The notes under the pieces are model-generated. The model had not been told where the DNA came from. It saw nothing but the letters and a program-made list of their open reading frames with translations, and did no database searches. From an uncultured Croceitalea sp. (GTDB taxonomy: Bacteria; Bacteroidota; Bacteroidia; Flavobacteriales; Flavobacteriaceae), in contig CANLXH010000001.1 in NCBI GenBank assembly GCA_947495075.1, positions 310,001-374,000 of the forward strand: DNA of 64,000 nucleotides, in the 5' to 3' direction. Position numbers and translations under genes: made by a program. The first letter of the stretch is position 1. Each line of letters opens with the position of its first letter. Shown in pieces: positions 1-10,143 of the stretch.

Positions 1-2
1 AA

Positions 3-53
3 GAATTGCGTAACCGCACTTATTATTCCAACTTGGTCGGAGCAATGTATTAA
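3..53 (+). CDS. 3' end of an upstream gene (partial)
   Basis: The first bases read in frame as a C-terminal peptide ELRNRTYYSNLVGAMY followed by TAA at 51-53. The rest of the gene lies outside the window. I do not recognise the family from 16 residues. Frame 1 is also open to about position 122, so the assignment of this frame is an inference from its protein-like composition and from the stop being followed by an AT-rich gap before icmF. Confidence 0.35.
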   Translation, partial: ELRNRTYYSNLVGAMY

Positions 54-211
54 TATAATAAGTCTCAAAACCTCAAATTTATTCCTTCAAAATTATGGTA
101 TTCAAAAAAGGCAGACCTCTTAGCCGCTAATTTTTATAAAATTCTAAATACAAACCTTTTTTCTTTGCATTTATCGTAAATTGCGCCTTTAAATTCTACT
201 CTTTTTTGCTA

Positions 212-3200
212 ATGGAACAACAAACACCTTATCGGCCAAAACATAAAATTAGAATTGTTACCGCTGCATCTTTATTTGATGGTCATGATGCCGCAATTAA
301 TATCATGCGCAGAATTATTCAGGCCACTGGTGTTGAAGTAATTCATTTAGGTCATGACCGCAGTGTTGCAGAAGTTGTAGATTGTGCAATTCAGGAAGAT
401 GCAAATGCAATTGCAATGACGTCTTACCAAGGTGGTCACAACGAGTATTTTAAGTATATGTATGATTTGCTTAAAGAAAGAGGAGCATCACATATAAAAA
501 TATTTGGAGGTGGGGGAGGAGTAATTCTTCCTGAAGAGATTAAAGAATTGATGGATTATGGAATCACCAAAATCTATTCTCCAGATGATGGTCGTAAAAT
601 GGGGCTACAGGGCATGATTAATGATTTAGTAATGAAGTCCGATACTGCAGTTCCAAAATTAAATGTTGATACTAAAGATTTAGCTACACTTATAAAATCA
701 AAAGATGTTAATTCTATTGCCAGGATGATTTCACTAGCTGAAAATAGGCATGAAGAATTTGAAAATTATTTTTCAAGTTTAAAGACATCAAGCAGAAAAG
801 TTCCAATATTAGGTATTACAGGTACTGGTGGCGCTGGAAAATCTAGTCTTGTAGATGAATTGGTACGTAGGTTTTTAATAGATTTTCCTGGCAAAAAACT
901 TGGGATTGTTTCTGTTGATCCATCAAAACGTAAAACAGGTGGAGCATTACTAGGAGACCGTATTCGTATGAATGCGATTAATAATGCACGTGTTTACATG
1001 CGTTCTTTAGCTACGAGACAGTCTAATTTAGCACTTTCCAAATATGTAAGTGAAGCAGTAGATATTTTAAGAATTGCTGAGTTTGATTTAATTATTTTGG
1101 AAACTTCTGGAATAGGGCAATCAGATACCGAAATTCTTGAACACAGTGATGTTTCTCTTTATGTAATGACTCCAGAATTTGGAGCTGCTACTCAATTAGA
1201 AAAAATTGATATGCTAGACTTCGCAGATATTGTAGCAATCAATAAGTTTGATAAGAGAGGTTCTTTAGATGCGTTGCGTGATGTAAAAAAGCAATACATG
1301 CGTAATCATGGACTTTGGGATGTAAAACAAGAAGATTTGCCTATATATGGAACCATAGCTTCTCAATTTAATGATCCAGGAATGAATCGATTGTATAAAT
1401 CGATTATGAATATTTTGGTTGAGAAGGCAGGTGCTGAGCTAATCTCTAATTTTGAAGTAGGAAATGAGATGGCGGAGAAAATCTTTGTTATTCCTCCTGC
1501 TAGAACAAGATACCTTTCAGAAATATCCGAAAACAATCGTTCTTATGATTTACAGTCTAAAGAGCAAGCTAGTGTTGCACAACGTTTATACGGTATTTTT
1601 AAAACAATCTCTTCTGTTTTAAATTTAAAATCAGACAAAGAAGAATATTCGATTTTAGCTAAATCTGGGCTAGATGAAGTTAAAATAAATAATCTAAGTA
1701 ATGCAAGTGATAAAGAACTGCTTAAGCTTTTGTTGAAAGAATTTGATAAAGTTAAAATGAATTTAAATCCGCACTACTGGGATTTAATTTTAAACTGGCC
1801 AAACAAACTTGAAAGCTATAAAAACCCTATTTACTCCTTTAAAGTAAGGGATAAGGAAATTAAAATAGAAACGCACACAGAATCACTATCACATTCTAAA
1901 ATACCAAAAGTTGCCTTACCAAAATATAAAGGTTGGGGAGATTTGTTGGCATGGATGTTACAAGAAAATGTTCCAGGGGGTTTCCCATACACTTCAGGGC
2001 TATACCCTTTTAAAAGAACTGGTGAAGATCCAACAAGAATGTTTGCCGGTGAAGGTGGTCCGGAGCGTACAAATAGAAGGTTTCATTACGTTAGTTTAGA
2101 TATGGATGCTAAACGCCTATCTACAGCGTTTGATTCTGTTACGTTATATGGTAATGACCCTGGGTATAGACCAGATATTTATGGTAAAATTGGTAATGCT
2201 GGAGTTTCTATTTGTTGCCTAGATGATGCAAAAAAGCTGTATTCCGGATTTGATTTAAGTAATCCAATGACTTCGGTAAGTATGACTATCAATGGTCCTG
2301 CACCAATGTTATTAGGATTTTTTATGAATGCCGCTATTGATCAGAACTGTGAAAAATATATTGTCGAAAATGGCTTACAGAAAGAGATTGAGGTCAAAAT
2401 TGATAAGATATATAGCAATAAAGGAGTGGAAAGGCCAACTTATTCTGGAGATTTGCCAGAAGGCAATAATGGACTTGGGTTAATGCTTCTTGGTGTTACT
2501 GGGGATGAGGTTTTGTCTAATGATATTTATCAAGCTATAAAAAGAGAAACTTTAAGTCAAGTAAGAGGAACTGTCCAAGCAGATATTTTAAAAGAAGATC
2601 AAGCACAAAACACCTGTATTTTTTCTACGGAGTTTGCATTGAGGTTAATGGGTGATGTTCAGGAATATTTTATCCAAAATAAGGTAAGGAACTTTTATTC
2701 AGTTTCAATTTCGGGATATCATATTGCAGAAGCTGGAGCTAATCCAATTTCTCAATTAGCATTTACGCTTTCTAATGGATTTACTTATGTGGAGTATTAT
2801 TTGAGTAGAGGGATGGATATTGACAAGTTTGGTCCTAATCTTTCTTTTTTCTTCTCCAATGGAATAGACCCTGAATATGCGGTTATTGGTCGTGTTGCTC
2901 GTCGTATTTGGGCAAAAGCAATGAAAGAAAAATATGGAGCAGGACCACGGGCACAGATGTTAAAATATCATATTCAAACTTCAGGACGCAGTCTTCATGC
3001 GCAGGAGATAGACTTTAATGATATAAGAACCACATTACAAGCCTTATATGCTATATATGATAATTGCAATTCATTACACACAAATGCCTATGATGAGGCA
3101 ATTACAACTCCTACAGAAGAGTCTGTGAGACGTGCAATGGCGATTCAGCTTATTATAAACAAAGAACTTGGTCTAACAAAAAATGAAAACCCACTACAAG

Positions 3201-3664
3201 GGTCTTTTATTATTGAAGAATTAACAGATTTGGTAGAAGAAGCTGTTTTATTAGAATTTGATAGGATAACAGAAAGAGGTGGTGTTTTAGGCGCAATGGA
3301 AACAATGTACCAACGTTCTAAAATTCAAGAAGAGAGTCTTTACTACGAGACTTTAAAACATTCTGGAGAGTTTCCTATTATCGGTGTGAATACTTTTTTA
3401 AGTTCTAAGGGTTCTCCAACGGTTCTTCCCGCAGAAGTCATAAGGGCTACTGAAGAAGAAAAGAAAAATCAAATTATTACGCTAGAAAATTTGCAAAAAG
3501 GGAACCAAGAAATTTCTACTAAACTTTTGAGCGATTTACAATTAGCCGCCGTAAAGAATGAAAATATTTTTGAAAAGTTAATGGAGGTAACTAAATATTG
3601 CTCCTTAGGGCAAATAACACATGCACTTTTTGAAGTCGGAGGACAATATCGCAGAAATATGTAA
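212..3664 (+). CDS. icmF: Fused isobutyryl-CoA mutase (IcmF)
   Basis: Adenosylcobalamin-dependent carbon-skeleton mutase interconverting isobutyryl-CoA and n-butyryl-CoA, in one 1150-residue chain. In order: a B12-binding domain (about residues 12-140, with DGHDAA and the glycine-rich FGGGGGV stretch), a MeaI-type G-protein chaperone domain (Walker [10 protein letters not shown] near 205, NKFD near 343), then the TIM-barrel mutase. This order is specific to IcmF. Methylmalonyl-CoA mutase has B12 at the C-terminus and no fused GTPase. Two substrate residues also fit IcmF: Phe in GLYPFKR and Gln in QNTCIF, where methylmalonyl-CoA mutases have Tyr and Arg. ATG at 212 is preferred over an in-frame TTG at 206. 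It stands alone, with a weak -7-like TTTTCTTTGC about 40 nt upstream. Confidence 0.93.
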   Translation: MEQQTPYRPKHKIRIVTAASLFDGHDAAINIMRRIIQATGVEVIHLGHDRSVAEVVDCAIQEDANAIAMTSYQGGHNEYFKYMYDLLKERGASHIKIFGGGGGVILPEEIKELMDYGITKIYSPDDGRKMGLQGMINDLVMKSDTAVPKLNVDTKDLATLIKSKDVNSIARMISLAENRHEEFENYFSSLKTSSRKVPILGITGTGGAGKSSLVDELVRRFLIDFPGKKLGIVSVDPSKRKTGGALLGDRIRMNAINNARVYMRSLATRQSNLALSKYVSEAVDILRIAEFDLIILETSGIGQSDTEILEHSDVSLYVMTPEFGAATQLEKIDMLDFADIVAINKFDKRGSLDALRDVKKQYMRNHGLWDVKQEDLPIYGTIASQFNDPGMNRLYKSIMNILVEKAGAELISNFEVGNEMAEKIFVIPPARTRYLSEISENNRSYDLQSKEQASVAQRLYGIFKTISSVLNLKSDKEEYSILAKSGLDEVKINNLSNASDKELLKLLLKEFDKVKMNLNPHYWDLILNWPNKLESYKNPIYSFKVRDKEIKIETHTESLSHSKIPKVALPKYKGWGDLLAWMLQENVPGGFPYTSGLYPFKRTGEDPTRMFAGEGGPERTNRRFHYVSLDMDAKRLSTAFDSVTLYGNDPGYRPDIYGKIGNAGVSICCLDDAKKLYSGFDLSNPMTSVSMTINGPAPMLLGFFMNAAIDQNCEKYIVENGLQKEIEVKIDKIYSNKGVERPTYSGDLPEGNNGLGLMLLGVTGDEVLSNDIYQAIKRETLSQVRGTVQADILKEDQAQNTCIFSTEFALRLMGDVQEYFIQNKVRNFYSVSISGYHIAEAGANPISQLAFTLSNGFTYVEYYLSRGMDIDKFGPNLSFFFSNGIDPEYAVIGRVARRIWAKAMKEKYGAGPRAQMLKYHIQTSGRSLHAQEIDFNDIRTTLQALYAIYDNCNSLHTNAYDEAITTPTEESVRRAMAIQLIINKELGLTKNENPLQGSFIIEELTDLVEEAVLLEFDRITERGGVLGAMETMYQRSKIQEESLYYETLKHSGEFPIIGVNTFLSSKGSPTVLPAEVIRATEEEKKNQIITLENLQKGNQEISTKLLSDLQLAAVKNENIFEKLMEVTKYCSLGQITHALFEVGGQYRRNM

Positions 3665-3746
3665 TTGAAAAGTTTTTTCTAGAAAACTTGATATATTATA
3701 ATAGTATTGATTCTAGATAATTAATAAGATACTTATGAGGTTTGTC

Positions 3747-4133
3747 TTATAAAGACTTTCTCCATTGTTTAAATGACTTTCGGAAGGATTTCAATTCTCT
3801 TCGAAGTAAATTTACATACTCCTTTTCTTTAACACCATCATAGTCAAGACCATTGCAGTAAGATGCTAAATTGCGGGTAATTATATTAATAAAGCTAACA
3901 CTTTGCATTCTTGTTTCATAAGAACTACTAGTTGCAGCTTGCTGTATTTGTTGTGAAATCAGATTTGAGTCGGTAAAGAGAGAACGTGCTATATTTTCTC
4001 TTAAACTGGCAGTTTTTTTTAGCTTAAAAAGAGTACTGTCATTAGAAAAATAACTTGCCATTGCAGAACTTATATCTCTAATCTCTAACGATTTTTGATA
4101 TATGGGTAGTAAATTATAAGGTGTGTTTTGCAT
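3747..4133 (-). CDS. Hypothetical helical protein
   Basis: A 128-residue protein of unknown function, begun at an ATG. It has no signal peptide and no membrane segment. The composition is helical, with many Ser/Gln in the middle and a basic C-terminus (LRRELKSFRKSFKQWRKSL). It sits alone between icmF and the divergently transcribed Lrp-type regulator, about 118 nt from the latter. The even codon use and clean boundaries suggest a real gene. I recognise no motif and assign no function. Confidence 0.6.
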   Translation of the reverse strand: MQNTPYNLLPIYQKSLEIRDISSAMASYFSNDSTLFKLKKTASLRENIARSLFTDSNLISQQIQQAATSSSYETRMQSVSFINIITRNLASYCNGLDYDGVKEKEYVNLLRRELKSFRKSFKQWRKSL

Positions 4134-4251
4134 CTCTTTTTAACAATAATTTCTACTATAAAATTACATCTGAAAAGCAAAAATTAAATTAATAAAACAA
4201 AGCAATTTTGTATTTTTACTATTTTAAATTAAGAATATAATTTATTTTACT

Positions 4252-4707
4252 TTGGAAAAAATAGTTGACACCATAAACTGGAAGATATTAGAATGTTTGC
4301 AATTAAACGCAAGAGAATCTTTTGTTAGTATTGGAAAAAAAGTTGGGCTAACGCCGCCTGCAGTTGCTGAACGGGTTAAAAAAATGGAAGATTTAGGGAT
4401 AATTGAAGGTTATAAAACAGTAGTTTCTCATTCTAAAATTGGCTTACAATTAAGAGCAATAGTTGCCTTGAGAGCTTTTGTAGGAAAATTGAAACCTTTT
4501 CTAAATAAAGTTGATTCTTTTGATGAAGTAGTTAATTGTTACCGAATAACTGGTAACGAGAATATTATAATGGAAGTGGTTTTAAAAGACCAATTTCACT
4601 TAGAGCAATTTATAGACAAGTTAATTACTTATGGCGAAACCCGTACTCACATTATTTTATCAAATGTGACTTCTAATGTGCCAATTACCAAGATGATTAG
4701 CAGATAA
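4252..4707 (+). CDS. Lrp/AsnC family transcriptional regulator
   Basis: A 151-residue transcription factor with an N-terminal winged helix-turn-helix (about residues 5-60: ILECLQLNARESFVSIGKKV followed by GLTPPAVAERVKKMEDLGII) and a C-terminal RAM/ligand-sensing alpha-beta domain with the ITGNENIIMEVV core. Proteins of this family form octamers or dimers and sense amino acids or related metabolites. The effector cannot be told from sequence. The only reasonable start is TTG at 4252. It is divergent from the hypothetical gene at 3747-4133 and may autoregulate from the shared 118-nt AT-rich gap. No amino-acid transport gene is adjacent, so its target is unknown. Confidence 0.88.
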   Translation: MEKIVDTINWKILECLQLNARESFVSIGKKVGLTPPAVAERVKKMEDLGIIEGYKTVVSHSKIGLQLRAIVALRAFVGKLKPFLNKVDSFDEVVNCYRITGNENIIMEVVLKDQFHLEQFIDKLITYGETRTHIILSNVTSNVPITKMISR

Positions 4708-4767
4708 ATCCTTAATTTTATATAATTCTGAATAATTGTTTGGCTAGATTTTTGATGTGATTTCAAC

Positions 4768-6186
4768 ATGAATAGAAAATACATACCATTAGTAGTTACA
4801 TTATTTATTTTCAATTTTATTTCTTCTCAAGAACTTATTTTAAAAAAAGGAGTCATACTTGATTCTATTATCGTAAAAGACTCTGTACAAGAAAGTTTTT
4901 CTTTATACCTGCCTACAAAATTTGAGGATAAAGGTAAATGGCCAGTTTTATTCGTTTTTGATACAAACGGTAAGGGTAGGCAAGCCATGGCAATGTTTAG
5001 GGAAGTAGCAGAGAAGGAGAACTATATCTTAGCCTCTTCCAATAACATTAATGATACCATATCAATCTCCAAAAATGTCCAAATTGCTGGGCGTATGATA
5101 GCTAAGGTAAACTCGATTTTACCAATGCATAAAAATAGAGTTTATACCGCTGGCTTTTCAGCAGGAGGACGTTTGGCAAATTTAATGCCTGTTTTTTTTA
5201 AGGATATAGAGGGTACAATTACTGCTGGAGCATCTTTGGCTAATATAGAATTATTGACTACTAAAAATCCATTCTATTTTATAGGCATAGTTGGTAAGGA
5301 AGATTTTAACTATACTAGTTTATTAACTCAAGAAAAAATTTTAAATCGGTATAAATTTCCTAATAATATTTTTGTTTTTGATGGAGGTCAAGTATGGCCA
5401 GAGTCTAAATATTTGCAAAAAGCATTGCGCTTTTTTACACTTTCAGCAATGGCAAAAGGTAATGTTGTAACAGATTCCATTTACATAAAGCAAGCCTTTA
5501 AAGAAGATGCCGATTTAATTAATCAATTAAAAAAAGATAAGAAATTGCTATTGGCAGATAGGGCGATTTCAGAAATGTTAGAAATTTATAGAAAACATAT
5601 AAATACAGATTCGCTTAAAACTGTTCAGAAAAATCTCAAGAAGGATAAATTATATAGAAGTTTAAGTAGAAATGAAAAAGCAGCGTTCTTTAAAGAAGAT
5701 TTGTTAAAAGAAGATTACGTTTATTATTTAGAGGAAGATGTTTATACTTATAATTATAATAATCTAGGCTGGTGGAATTATCAAGTGGCTGAGTTAAATA
5801 AGTTTATTTATGGTGATAGCAAAATTGAGAAGCAGATGGGCAAACGATTACATGCTTATTTGAATGCACTTATCGAAGATAATTTTGAAATTGTGAAAGC
5901 TGAAAAAACAATTGATGATGAAGCTTTAATCTTCCTATCGATGCTAAAGACAATTACGGAGCCTAAAAATTATGAATATTATTTAAATGTAATATCGTTA
6001 AGTTCTAAATATGAAGATTACGGTACCGCAAGGTTTTATTTAGAAGAAGCATTTAAAAAAGGGTTTAAGGAAAAAGAAAAGCTAGACAAATTAGAACACA
6101 CTGCGCTATTAAGGATAACCCCAGAATATAATAAATTGATGACTAAATATCTAGATGCAGCGCGTTATAGAACTACTGACGAATAA
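4768..6186 (+). CDS. Secreted alpha/beta-hydrolase (esterase-like)
   Basis: A 472-residue exported protein. The signal peptide (MNRKYIPLVVTLFIFNFISS) is followed by an alpha/beta-hydrolase domain related to polyhydroxybutyrate depolymerase/esterase-type proteins. The nucleophile elbow is GFSAGG, with Ser near residue 131. Residues about 235-472 form a mainly helical extension with repeated short helices that could be TPR-like; this is unassigned. The substrate is unknown. It is convergent with, and overlaps by 14 nt, the DJ-1/PfpI lipoprotein gene at its 3' end. Confidence is good for the fold and low for the substrate. Confidence 0.72.
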   Translation: MNRKYIPLVVTLFIFNFISSQELILKKGVILDSIIVKDSVQESFSLYLPTKFEDKGKWPVLFVFDTNGKGRQAMAMFREVAEKENYILASSNNINDTISISKNVQIAGRMIAKVNSILPMHKNRVYTAGFSAGGRLANLMPVFFKDIEGTITAGASLANIELLTTKNPFYFIGIVGKEDFNYTSLLTQEKILNRYKFPNNIFVFDGGQVWPESKYLQKALRFFTLSAMAKGNVVTDSIYIKQAFKEDADLINQLKKDKKLLLADRAISEMLEIYRKHINTDSLKTVQKNLKKDKLYRSLSRNEKAAFFKEDLLKEDYVYYLEEDVYTYNYNNLGWWNYQVAELNKFIYGDSKIEKQMGKRLHAYLNALIEDNFEIVKAEKTIDDEALIFLSMLKTITEPKNYEYYLNVISLSSKYEDYGTARFYLEEAFKKGFKEKEKLDKLEHTALLRITPEYNKLMTKYLDAARYRTTDE

Positions 6187-6904
6187 ATTTAGAGACAGTA
6201 TCCACATTCCAATTAATCACCAATCCGCCAGCTAAAGATTGTGCAATTTCTTTTCCATATAAATATTCACAAAGGTAGAGTGAAGCTTCAAAGCTTTTGG
6301 CACCACCAGCTGAAGTAATATATTTTCCATCATGCACAAATAAAACACTGTCTTTTACTTCAAGTTGTGGAAACATCTCTCGGTAAAGCTTTATGTCGCT
6401 AGGGAAAGTTGTAGAGGCAACATTATTTAACAATCCTGCTTTTGCAAGAACAAATGCACCATCACAATGCGATGTAATAAAAAGTGCATTCTTATCAACT
6501 TTTTTTATGAAATTTAGCATTACTGTATCTTTTAAATCTGTATCTAAATGATGTTCAGCGCTTGGTACAACAAGAATATCAATTTTTGGAATAGAATCTT
6601 TTGTGTAATTAAAGTCAGGTAAAATACGAACCCCTTCAAAAGACCTTATTGGGTCTAAAGTATTTGCAACTGTAAAGGTGTTCATCGCTTTAATACCTTT
6701 TCGATACTGAGTATGCTGAAAAATATCATAAGGAGCAGTAAACTCTGTATTATAAACTCCATCCATAATTAAAAAAGCTACATTATATCTATCTGGTTCT
6801 AATTTTAGAAAATTGCGTTTTTCCTCTTTTGTGATTTCGGTATTTTTTTTATTGCAACCAACAAATATTAAGGATGTTATGAACAAGAGTATAACTTTCT
6901 GCAT
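6173..6904 (-). CDS. DJ-1/PfpI family lipoprotein
   Basis: A 243-residue DJ-1/PfpI superfamily protein anchored as a lipoprotein (lipobox LIFVGC, Cys17). The core begins NVAFLIMDGVYNTEFTAPYD, and the nucleophile elbow is HCDGAFVLAKAG, with Cys followed by Asp-Gly. That arrangement resembles the isonitrile-hydratase/AraC-amidotransferase-like branch. Most members are cytosolic, so a lipoprotein version implies a periplasmic or outer-membrane role. The actual reaction is unknown. It is transcribed toward the alpha/beta-hydrolase gene and divergently from the DUF1684 lipoprotein gene 68 nt away. Confidence 0.82.
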   Translation of the reverse strand: MQKVILLFITSLIFVGCNKKNTEITKEEKRNFLKLEPDRYNVAFLIMDGVYNTEFTAPYDIFQHTQYRKGIKAMNTFTVANTLDPIRSFEGVRILPDFNYTKDSIPKIDILVVPSAEHHLDTDLKDTVMLNFIKKVDKNALFITSHCDGAFVLAKAGLLNNVASTTFPSDIKLYREMFPQLEVKDSVLFVHDGKYITSAGGAKSFEASLYLCEYLYGKEIAQSLAGGLVINWNVDTVSKFIRQ

Positions 6905-6960
6905 TTTTAGATATTTTAAATAATCTTTTCCAAGGTAAAATTTTAAAAATAAATCCTTAG

Positions 6961-6968
6961 TATTTTTG
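6961..6968 (+). promoter_or_regulatory. -7 promoter element of the DUF1684 gene
   Basis: TATTTTTG matches the Bacteroidota -7 consensus TAnnTTTG. It ends only 4 nt before the ATG at 6973, so transcription would begin at or next to the start codon and give a leaderless or near-leaderless mRNA. There is no clear TTG about 19 nt upstream. Confidence 0.5.
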
Positions 6969-6972
6969 GGTT

Positions 6973-7617
6973 ATGAAATACTTCTACTGCTTTTTTTTAA
7001 GCCTTTGTTTTTTAGGCTGTAGACAAAACAAGAAATACCATAAAGTTGAATCTAAAACTTTAAAGGAGGTATCTAGTTCTTTAGCTAATATTCTAAAATT
7101 TCAGGAAGAGTTAAATTCTGAATATAAGAATCCTGAAACTTCACCTTTACCAGACCGTTACAGAAAGAATTTTGAAGGATTGGATTTTTTTGCACCGGAT
7201 ACAAGCTATTTGGTTGTCGCCAAATTTGAACGTACACCAAATGCAATTCCATTTATGTTAGCTACAACCACAGATAGAAAAACCGAAGAAGTTTTATATG
7301 GTATTGCCCGTTTTAAATTAAATGGGGAGGAACGCGAACTAGAGATATATAAAAGCTTAGGTTTAATAGATGAGGAAGAGTATAAAGACTATTTGTTTTT
7401 ACCTTTTTTGGATGATACAAATGGAGAAGAAACATATGGAGGCGGAAGATACATAGATTTAAAAATACCCAATGGAGATACAATTCTCATAGATTTTAAT
7501 AAAGCTTATAATCCCTATTGTGCTTATAACAAAAAATACTCCTGCCCCTTAGTGCCAAGGCAAAATTATTTGAAAACTAAGGTGATGGCGGGAGTAAAGG
7601 CTTTTGACAAAAAATAA
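6973..7617 (+). CDS. DUF1684 lipoprotein
   Basis: A 214-residue lipoprotein (lipobox CFLGC, Cys16) of the DUF1684 family. The family signature is clear in the C-terminal half: YGGGRYIDL, then NPYCAYN and YSCPL, with a closing MAGVKAF segment. The function of DUF1684 is not known. Members are common exported proteins in Bacteroidota and Actinomycetota. The start is fixed by the ATG just after a -7 box, and the gene ends 1 nt before a strong terminator. It is monocistronic. Confidence 0.86.
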   Translation: MKYFYCFFLSLCFLGCRQNKKYHKVESKTLKEVSSSLANILKFQEELNSEYKNPETSPLPDRYRKNFEGLDFFAPDTSYLVVAKFERTPNAIPFMLATTTDRKTEEVLYGIARFKLNGEERELEIYKSLGLIDEEEYKDYLFLPFLDDTNGEETYGGGRYIDLKIPNGDTILIDFNKAYNPYCAYNKKYSCPLVPRQNYLKTKVMAGVKAFDKK

Positions 7618-7658
7618 ACCCCTTGAACATAATAAGGTAAAAGGGGTCTATTTTTTTA
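7618..7658. terminator. Rho-independent terminator (DUF1684 / porin)
   Basis: The inverted repeat ACCCCTT (7618-7624) and AAGGGGT (7641-7647) has a 16-nt loop and is followed by CTATTTTTTTATTTT on the plus strand. It terminates the plus-strand DUF1684 gene. It also lies beyond the minus-strand porin stop at 7672 and may serve both. Confidence 0.75.
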
Positions 7659-7671
7659 TTTTAGCTATAGA

Positions 7672-8697
7672 CTAGAAAGAATAGATTGCTGCAATTAAGA
7701 ATGAAGATAATCCATTTGTAGCATCACCATCATTATCTACGAATGGTTCAAAATCATCACTCCAACTATCTAACCTAATTTCTGGTTTAAAAGTCAAGTT
7801 CTCTACTGAATAACTTCCTGTTAAAGTTAATGCTAGAACTGAAGCTATGTCCCCAGTATCTACGCCGTCTATTGTAGGTTGAAAATATTCACCTCTTAAA
7901 CCAAGGGTGAAATCTTCTGAAGTTTTATATTGTGGATAAAGAGCCGCACCATAAAATCCATTTCCTTCGTCTGTGGCAAGAGCAGCATTAATGCCTAAAT
8001 AAAAGCTATCTGATAGGTCGAACCCACCTGTATAGTCAACTTCAAACCCTAAAACTTCTCCTCCATCATAGTAGAAATTTAAATATTGCCCCGAATAACC
8101 TAATTGAGCTCCTAAAGAATATGCTCCAGTTTCAGAATTAAAGTTAGTATCTGTTGGATTCATGATGGCTAACATTAAACTAAAATCGTCAGATAAAGCA
8201 AAATCTGCTTTTAATCCAACATGAGAAAAAGGACCATTTGAAAATAAATATGAAGTACTATAATTAAAGTTTCCTGTTGGAGAAATTACTTCGTAACCAA
8301 GATATGTGTTAAAACGACCAAAAGTTAATGTGGTACCTTCAGAAACATTCCAATAAGCATATAATTGGTTTACATTAGGAATATCTCCGCCAATAGCAGC
8401 ATCTCCTCTTGGACCAAAAACTAAATCTGCTACTGCTCCAACTTTACCATTTTCATAAGAGGCAATTAAGTTAGCCATCCCTAGATTAAAACCTGTACCA
8501 TCTGCGAAAGATGTAGTAGGTGCTTGGGCTCCAACATCTGTTGAGCTTAAATTAGTTCTAAAATAAGCATCAAGTGAACCTCCAAGAGTAAATTTCTTTT
8601 GTTTTTCTTCTTCTTGAGCAGAAGTAACTATTGATGCAAAAGCAAAACCTGCTAAAAATAAATTTTTTACGAAATTTGTATTTATAATCGTTTTCAT
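7672..8697 (-). CDS. Outer-membrane beta-barrel porin of the amt operon
   Basis: A 341-residue outer-membrane protein with a signal peptide (cleavage near VTSAQ), followed by alternating amphipathic strands and a terminal aromatic residue (AAIYSF), typical of BAM-inserted barrels. It resembles the putative OmpL-like beta-barrel porin-2 family. It lies downstream of glnK and amt on the same strand, 119 nt from amt, with a hairpin in the gap. Such porins are often found with amt in Bacteroidota, so passage of ammonium or small nitrogenous solutes across the outer membrane is a reasonable inference. Specificity is not visible in the sequence. Confidence 0.78.
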   Translation of the reverse strand: MKTIINTNFVKNLFLAGFAFASIVTSAQEEEKQKKFTLGGSLDAYFRTNLSSTDVGAQAPTTSFADGTGFNLGMANLIASYENGKVGAVADLVFGPRGDAAIGGDIPNVNQLYAYWNVSEGTTLTFGRFNTYLGYEVISPTGNFNYSTSYLFSNGPFSHVGLKADFALSDDFSLMLAIMNPTDTNFNSETGAYSLGAQLGYSGQYLNFYYDGGEVLGFEVDYTGGFDLSDSFYLGINAALATDEGNGFYGAALYPQYKTSEDFTLGLRGEYFQPTIDGVDTGDIASVLALTLTGSYSVENLTFKPEIRLDSWSDDFEPFVDNDGDATNGLSSFLIAAIYSF

Positions 8698-8779
8698 ATT
8701 TGAATGTTTAAAGCGCTAAAAAGTGTTATTAAATTTTTGAGTTTAATTGTAACTGATTAATTATTTGAAAAGGTTATTT

Positions 8780-8807
8780 AACGGAGCGTTCTGCCAAACG
8801 CTCCGTT
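8780..8807. other. Intercistronic hairpin between amt and porin
   Basis: A perfect 11-bp inverted repeat: AACGGAGCGTT (8780-8790), a 6-nt loop, then AACGCTCCGTT (8797-8807). A T-rich run follows on the plus strand, where there is no upstream gene. On the transcribed minus strand the tail is AAATAACC, which is not a good terminator. It is therefore more likely a partial terminator or RNA-stability element setting the ratio of amt to porin mRNA. Confidence 0.55.
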
Positions 8808-8816
8808 TCTTTTTAG

Positions 8817-10118
8817 TTAATGTTCGTTAATTCTAAAATCTGCATATGCTTCCATGCCGTGTTCATGTAAATCAAGACCTTCTAGCTCTTCTTGTTCTGA
8901 AACTCGTAGTCCTGAAACTTTTTTAACTATAAATAAAATTATAAAAGCTGACACCGAACATATAGTTGCCACAGCTCCTACTCCGGCTAGTTGGTATAAA
9001 AATTGGTCCATTCCTGCTAGAGATCCAAAAATCCCCACGGCTAATGTTCCCCATATTCCACATATTAAATGTACCGCTACGGCACCTACGGGATCATCTA
9101 GTCTTAACTTATCAATGAGAGCAATTCCCAAAACAATGATTACACCTGCAATAAGACCAATGATTACTGCCTCATTAGGAGACATTTGGTCTGCTCCAGC
9201 AGTTATACCTACTAAGCCACCTAAAATGCCATTTAAGAACATGGTTAAATCATAATTTTTATAGAGCACTGTTGATGTTAAAAAAGATGCCACACCACCT
9301 GCTGCTGCTGCTAAACATGTAGTTACTAAAACTAGTGAAGTTGTTTCTGGATCTGCAGATAAAACAGAACCTCCGTTAAAGCCAAACCACCCTAGCCATA
9401 GGATTAAAACACCAGCGGCTGCTAATGGCAAATTGTGGCCTGGAATTGCTTTTGGTTTTCCATTTTCTCCAAACTTCCCTATTCTAGCACCTAATAAATA
9501 GATTGCTATTAATGCAGCCCAACCACCAACAGAATGGACCAAAGTAGAGCCAGCAAAATCATAGAAGCCCACAGCATCCGGAGCATTCTCTACTCCTTGT
9601 CTAATTAAATCGATTTCTGCTTCAGAATTCCCTAAAGTTGAAAGAAAACCACCTCCCCATTGCCAAGAACCTACAATGGGATAAATTAATCCTACATAAA
9701 CTATGGTAAATATCATAAACCCACCTAGTTTAACTCTCTCCGCAACAGCTCCAGAAACAATTGTTGCTGCTGTTGCTGCAAACATTCCTTGAAATAGGAA
9801 ATCTGTCCACCATGTATAGCCACCATCAGCATAATCCGGTGTCATTCCGTTTTCTGGTGCTGCAATTCCAAATCCTGCGAATTTAAAAACACCTAAATCT
9901 CCTACTTCAAATCCTGGATACATTAAATTGAAACCACCTATAAAGTAAAGTAGTAAGCCTACACATATTATAAATACATTTTTAAATAGGATATTAACTG
10001 TATTTTTTTGTCTTGTTAATCCTATCTCTAAAAAAGAAAATCCTAAATGCATGAAGAATACCAGAGCGGTACAAACCATCATCCATACATTATTTGCTGT
10101 AAATAATCCTGCTTCCAT
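8817..10118 (-). CDS. amt: Ammonium transporter Amt/AmtB
   Basis: A 433-residue, 11-12 helix inner-membrane ammonium channel. The twin pore histidines are visible in GSTLVHSVGGW (His near 195) and AVAVHLICGIWGT (His near 350). The conserved Asp at the pore base is in DFAGST, and the periplasmic ammonium site lies in the early LGFSFLEIGLTRQKNTVNIL stretch. The family works as trimers gated by P-II proteins. Consistent with this, glnK lies 25 nt upstream in the same operon. The cytosolic tail carries an acidic stretch (SEQEELEGLDLHEHGMEAY) that could contact GlnK. Confidence 0.95.
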   Translation of the reverse strand: MEAGLFTANNVWMMVCTALVFFMHLGFSFLEIGLTRQKNTVNILFKNVFIICVGLLLYFIGGFNLMYPGFEVGDLGVFKFAGFGIAAPENGMTPDYADGGYTWWTDFLFQGMFAATAATIVSGAVAERVKLGGFMIFTIVYVGLIYPIVGSWQWGGGFLSTLGNSEAEIDLIRQGVENAPDAVGFYDFAGSTLVHSVGGWAALIAIYLLGARIGKFGENGKPKAIPGHNLPLAAAGVLILWLGWFGFNGGSVLSADPETTSLVLVTTCLAAAAGGVASFLTSTVLYKNYDLTMFLNGILGGLVGITAGADQMSPNEAVIIGLIAGVIIVLGIALIDKLRLDDPVGAVAVHLICGIWGTLAVGIFGSLAGMDQFLYQLAGVGAVATICSVSAFIILFIVKKVSGLRVSEQEELEGLDLHEHGMEAYADFRINEH

Positions 10119-10143
10119 ATTAAAATTGTTCGTTGGTTAGTTT

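Noticed and set aside
3665-3746. Hairpin AAGTTTT/AAAACTT after icmF as a terminator
   Set aside because: The stem is all A-T except one pair and has no T-run after it, so it is too weak to call.
8854-9255. 133-codon open frame antisense to amt
   Set aside because: It is a low-complexity shadow (Pro/Thr/Lys rich) of the conserved Amt reading frame.
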